Positions 60,051 through 64,000 of a DNA stretch of 64,000 nt are shown one piece after another. Below the pieces are notes generated by a model. The model had not been told where the DNA came from and did not search any database. It was given only the letters and a program-made list of their open reading frames with translations. Position numbers and translations under genes: made by a program. How positions within the stretch are numbered: position 1 is the first letter of the stretch; each line of letters begins with the position of its first letter. This DNA is from Pyrus communis. Its lineage: Eukaryota > Streptophyta > Magnoliopsida > Rosales > Rosaceae. The stretch lies in contig NC_084810.1 in the NCBI RefSeq assembly GCF_963583255.1, positions 6,293,751 through 6,357,750 of the forward strand, given 5' to 3'.

Positions 60051-61768
60051 CTATTTTGGCTCGGAATTCATTATTTTTAAAGCCATTCCTTCTTCCTTGA
60101 TGCCCGAAAATAGGTGCATTCTCTTCCTATTATCTCATGTTCTTCCATGCATTTATTTATACATCTTTATGTGATGAATTGTGTTTATAAAATTGAAAGG
60201 ATGAGGTAAAATTAAAATTTTGGGATCAGGTGTTAGAAATTGTTGGAAACAATAATAGCTTGGAAACATAAGTTGTTAAGGTTATCACTTTAATTTATTA
60301 ATGATGATGTATATGTCTTCTTAAAATTTCTTCCTTTGCTAAAGGGTTGCCTAGAAGGTTTTTGCATCACATTCTTTTTACCATTCTTTTAGCCATGTCT
60401 CAAGTACTTTGGTGGACAAATTGTCCATGTTTGGATGATGTGGAGAAATAGTGGAGACTACCCATGTGAGTTGTTGAGCCTATGCTTTTCTTGAGAGGGT
60501 TTATTTGTTTCTACACTTAAACACTTTTCAATTTCTTTCTTTAATTTTATGATCTCTTTGACATTAGTTTGTATTGGGTACTAAAGAACTTTAATATATG
60601 TTGGGCATTTTTGCCATTGGGTTAGACGGAACTATAAAAATGATGTTAGGCTATGCATGTTTTCCACTACTACAAAGCCTATTTCCTACCCTTTTGTGTG
60701 CTCCATTAACCCCATTGAAGCCAAACACTTAGCCTTTTCTTTCATCATCCACATAAAATTCTTATCCATTCTACCATATATTAGCCATACCATATAGCTT
60801 GAGAGATACCAAGGTGATACCAAAAGAAATCAAGGTTGAGTTCTACATCAAAGTAGTGGCGTGTACCAAGGTACCATGTGTCTTATTATTATTATTATTA
60901 TTTCTTGTAATTATTTCAAGAATAAAAATAAATAAAAAAAGAGTCAAGAAAAAGACAAAAAAAGAGAAATTGTACCATTCATATAACATGAGTCTTGGAC
61001 ACCACAAATCGTACATCAAGTTTCAAAGGGGTGCCAACCTACGTACATACAAAGAAGTCTTGGTGTTTCTCAAGTTCTTGTTTTTCCTTATCTTTCTTAG
61101 CCCAAATACCTAGCCTTACGTTACAACCGTTTCAAGGACCTAACGGATTTATGGGGAAGTCTAGCTTATTTGGTGAAGGTTGATACCTATGTTCTTAGTA
61201 TTCGATTCCTTTCATGAAATCTATTTTCAGAAATTGCTGTTTTTCAATGTTGATCATATGTGAGTATATATTGATTCCTTTTGCATAAAATCATCACATA
61301 TGCTTTTTAAGAGTGAAAGCTTAGGTTATGTGAGAAAATTGAGTGATATCTAGTGAGGCTTAGAGTCGAGGCGAATTTGTACACACGCCAAGTGTGGATG
61401 TTTTGAAGCCTAAGTGCTTGGGATGTTGGCTACATACTTTCCATCGTGATGCATTGACTTATAAGGGCATAACTTTAGTTTTGGAAGTGTGATTGGCATG
61501 CGTTGGTTTTCATTAATTGGTGGAAGTGATAATTGTAACACCTTTGCTTTTTAGTAAAGCGTTTGTGGGTAGCGTAACTGGTAAACCCTCAGGAGACACG
61601 AATCCTCCGACTAGGGACACCTGGGGGTTTAAAGGCTTGTTGCACATGCTCAATGCAATCGTTTCGCCGGCGAAAATGGGCTTAGTTAGGTTTTTGTTTT
61701 AGTTAATTTTATTTGTTTTCATTTTATGTTTTGCTCGAGAACTAGCAAAATATAGGTTTAGGGGTATT
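60051..61768 (+). other. Non-coding internal part of the Gypsy-like element
   Basis: 1.7 kb without a recognised protein domain. It ends with GCTCGAGAACTAGCAAAATATAGGTTTAGGGG-type sequence (given here in part), the usual junction of coding end and polypurine tract in large plant Gypsy elements. Confidence 0.45.
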
Positions 61769-62997
61769 TGTTAGGTTGATTTTATATGCAAGTTTCATAC
61801 CTCTTACACTTATAACTTAGTCATTATTTTATATTAAATTGGTGAGTTTAATGTGTCTTGTGTTAGTTTTTGTAGAAAAGATGATTTGTGAATAAAGCAG
61901 GGAATTGGAAGCTTAAATTAGAGAAACACAAAGAATTACCAAGTGGGATGTGAATTGATGGGCTGGAGCAAAGAATGCAATAGTACATCATATAAAAAAT
62001 TGGATCATTAAAGGAAACCCAATATAATTAAGCGGTGCAAAGCATGCGGCGATGTTTTTCCCAAAAGGAGTTGGGTTTTTTGAGATTCCAAAAGGCACAT
62101 ATAAAGGAAAAGAACCCAATGCCGCAAGCAATTTGGAGAGGATCATATCACGCACACTTACAGACTACCAGTTTTACAACTTCACAGAGGCTCCAAGATT
62201 TCCCAACGCATACACAAACTCAAATACAATGTTGGAGTTCAAGATTTATTCCATGTCATCGAATCCATGTTTGTCATTAGTTTAATCATGAACTAAGTCT
62301 TTTTGCTAGGAGGAGGGTGTACTCTTATCATAAACATATAATTCTCGTTTTTCTATATTAATATCAGTTATTTTCCATGTTGAGTAATTGTTATTGTGCT
62401 TTGTCATTATCAAATAACTGGCCATTATTTGTGTGAAGAACTAAATTATGACTGACAGGTTGGGTTTGGTAGATTGCTTCTAATAACAATTACTATGAAT
62501 TACATAATTGAGTAGACATACTGGTTATGATTTGTGTAGTATTGTGTAATTATCCATTTAGCGTAAAGGGTTTCAATTATCTATATATGTAGCTAGATAT
62601 AGCATGGGTAGATAGTTAGAAACACGGTTAGTATATTCTGATATGAAATATTGATGAATCAAGGGATAATTGCTACCAACATGGGAATAATTTGATGTTA
62701 ATATGAATAACCGGATTAGATGGGATTGAGAACGAGGAACCTGATGTCCTAGTGCTTCCATATATTAATCTTTTGTAATTCATTCACTTTTACTTCATGT
62801 TCGATCAATTGTTATTTTTACTTTCTTTTCGTTTCTTTGCATATTTGAATTTGTCAACGTAATCCTTCTTTTATTTAAGTTTCGTTTGAAGTCAATTTTA
62901 ATAGTAAATTTAGGTTAATTTGATCCTTTTTTTAATAACACTCTACTCATCACTATATTACTTGAACGATATCGTACACTTGCAATTATCAACAACA
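61769..62997 (+). repeat. 3' LTR of the Gypsy-like element
   Basis: 1229 bp, TGTTAGG...CAACA. The start is fixed by the polypurine tract and the 5' copy, the end by the CTTAC repeat and the CA dinucleotide. Confidence 0.7.
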
Positions 62998-63002
62998 CTT
63001 AC

Positions 63003-63219
63003 TAGCAACCAAGATGCCTACAGGGGAAGAGAGGAGGACCATTAAACACATGCATAAAAGTCATTTTTTAAACATGATGAAAATATATATAAACAGCTAG
63101 CTGAATGGGTGAATCTTAAATTCAAACCTCAGAATTTCTCCTTCAGTATTAATACCTAGCCTACACTACTACAAAGACAGGGTAGACAAAAAGCACAAAG
63201 TGATGAAGAAATAAGAACT
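63003..63219 (-). other. 3' region of the dynein light chain gene
   Basis: Sequence downstream of the minus-strand stop at 63220, probably the 3' untranslated region. Nothing else recognised. Confidence 0.4.
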
Positions 63220-63932
63220 TCATGCTTGTACTGGCTCCAAGGCCGCTGCACACGGCTGCTTTGCCTCAGCTTCTGGACCTGCAGCTCCCCTGAACAGCAA
63301 AACTGCAAGGGTGCCCATGCAAAAATAGATGAAACAACCTTGGCAATGTGTAACAAAGGAACCAAAATCTGTTCCTACAATGCACTGCCATCCAGGTCCA
63401 TATGTCCTGTCAAACTCCTGCAGAAACAAAAAATTTATAAATTTAATAAAATTGTCAATAATTCGTATAGATTGTTATATTTGTTGATAATTAAGCAAGC
63501 TAGCACTCGTCAAATAAATTTGAAGTGAAAACAAATGTAATATGAGCACCTAATAAGTGGTCTTTTGGTAATCATTTCGTTTTTTGTTTTCACTTTTGAT
63601 AATCATGTAATATGAGCACCAAATCCCTTCTTTTGAAAACTGAAAGCTCATTTTCTAAGTTTTCAAATAATGGCTTGATATTGTTTTCAATTTTCAATTT
63701 TTTTGAAAAATAAAAACTAAAACCTAAAATCCAAAATCTAAAAAATGAAATAAACATGGTTATCAAGCGGTCCTAACTCCTCCTAAGTGAGTACCATTTT
63801 AATGAAGCGGCCTATCTCAGTGGCTTCAGTGATATCAAATGAATCAAGGGCTTTGGAAGCTAAGTCAAGTGCCTTCTGCTGCATGGTTTGAAGCATGTCA
63901 GTCTCAACGATGACTGCTTTGCCCTCCAGCAT
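63220..63932 (-). CDS. LC8-type dynein light chain
   Basis: Small dimeric hub protein of the LC8/DYNLL family, which binds short linear motifs in partner proteins. In flowering plants, which lack dynein heavy chains, its role is presumably dynein-independent. Two exons on the minus strand, 63795-63932 and 63220-63417, encode 111 residues. The start MLEGKAVIVETDMLQ is typical of plant members; an upstream in-frame ATG at 63998 would add a hydrophobic extension not usual for the family. Recognisable are the helical N-half (KALDLASKALDSFD), the junction FIKM-EFDRTYGPGWQCIVG and the strand block TDFGSFVTHCQGCFIYF. It ends in an Ala/Glu-rich tail (AAGPEAEAKQ) found in plant copies. The 5' leader runs to the window edge. 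It looks intact. Confidence 0.93.
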
Positions 63933-64000
63933 GGTTATTAACAAGATGGAGAAGAAATTTACAAGAAAAAACTTTGTTGGAAAAGAGTAGTGAAGCAAAT

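Larger units (their letters stand above)
56686..62997 (+). mobile_element. Gypsy-like LTR element enclosing a LINE
   Basis: A partial 5' LTR (56686-56846) and a complete-looking 3' LTR (61769-62997) share TGTTAGGTTGATTTTATATGCA and about 160 bp of high similarity. The flanking 5-mers are CTTAT (56681-56685) and CTTAC (62998-63002), one mismatch. A polypurine tract, TAGGTTTAGGGG, lies just left of the 3' LTR. The interior is a LINE remnant (56850-60050) followed by 1.7 kb of non-coding sequence (60051-61768). No Gypsy gag or pol was recognised, so the superfamily is inferred from LTR and polypurine style. Confidence 0.65.

Noticed and set aside
60799..61113. 104-codon frame in the Gypsy-like interior
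   Set aside because: Composition is Lys/Leu/Ile from AT-rich sequence, no Gypsy protein motif seen.

Overview
This window looks like nuclear chromosomal DNA of a eudicot plant. The spliceosomal introns, plant-type MRE11 and CNGC4 proteins, AT-rich spacers and dense LTR, LINE, SINE and MITE content all point that way. The repeat families resemble those of Rosaceae (apple, pear, Prunus), but that is recollection of repeat style and was not searched. No prokaryotic, organellar or viral gene was seen.

Four host genes can be modelled exon by exon. (1) 11412-14220, plus: a conserved plant protein I cannot name, with two KEN tripeptides and an in-frame TGA that would remove its C-terminal 30%. (2) 15114-22287, minus: MRE11, 22 coding exons, 721 residues, convergent with gene 1, and with one GC-AG intron. 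(3) 42863-50102, plus: a cyclic-nucleotide-gated channel of the CNGC4 (DND2/HLM1) type, 7 exons, 691 residues. Its second intron carries a MITE and a Pack-MULE. (4) 63220-63932, minus: an LC8-type dynein light chain, 2 exons, 111 residues. These genes do not form a pathway. They are ordinary neighbours separated by transposons.

Most of the rest is transposon-derived. From left to right: a partial LTR at the left edge (1-1770); an inverted LINE relic without reverse transcriptase (about 4275-7655); a truncated Copia with gag and a 5' LTR holding a fold-back MITE (8368-10239); a decayed Copia bounded by CCTAC target duplications (24972-33112), whose 3' LTR is split by an hAT-like insertion; a cluster of SINEs (34289-35610), two with clear target duplications; a complete solo LTR with TAAAT duplications (36302-38534), sitting in a tandem repeat inside what may be a larger inverted-repeat element; several MITEs upstream of CNGC4; a second Copia (50796-56296) with non-canonical TA...TA ends and TAATG duplications; and a Gypsy-like element (56686-62997) enclosing a 5'-truncated LINE.

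I found no convincing new multi-gene system. The best leads are the Pack-MULE in the CNGC4 intron carrying a receptor-kinase P-loop fragment, the stop codon in the KEN-box gene, the non-canonical Copia termini, and the nested insertions with preserved target duplications. All alignments and exon calls were made by eye and should be confirmed by transcript and repeat-library searches.
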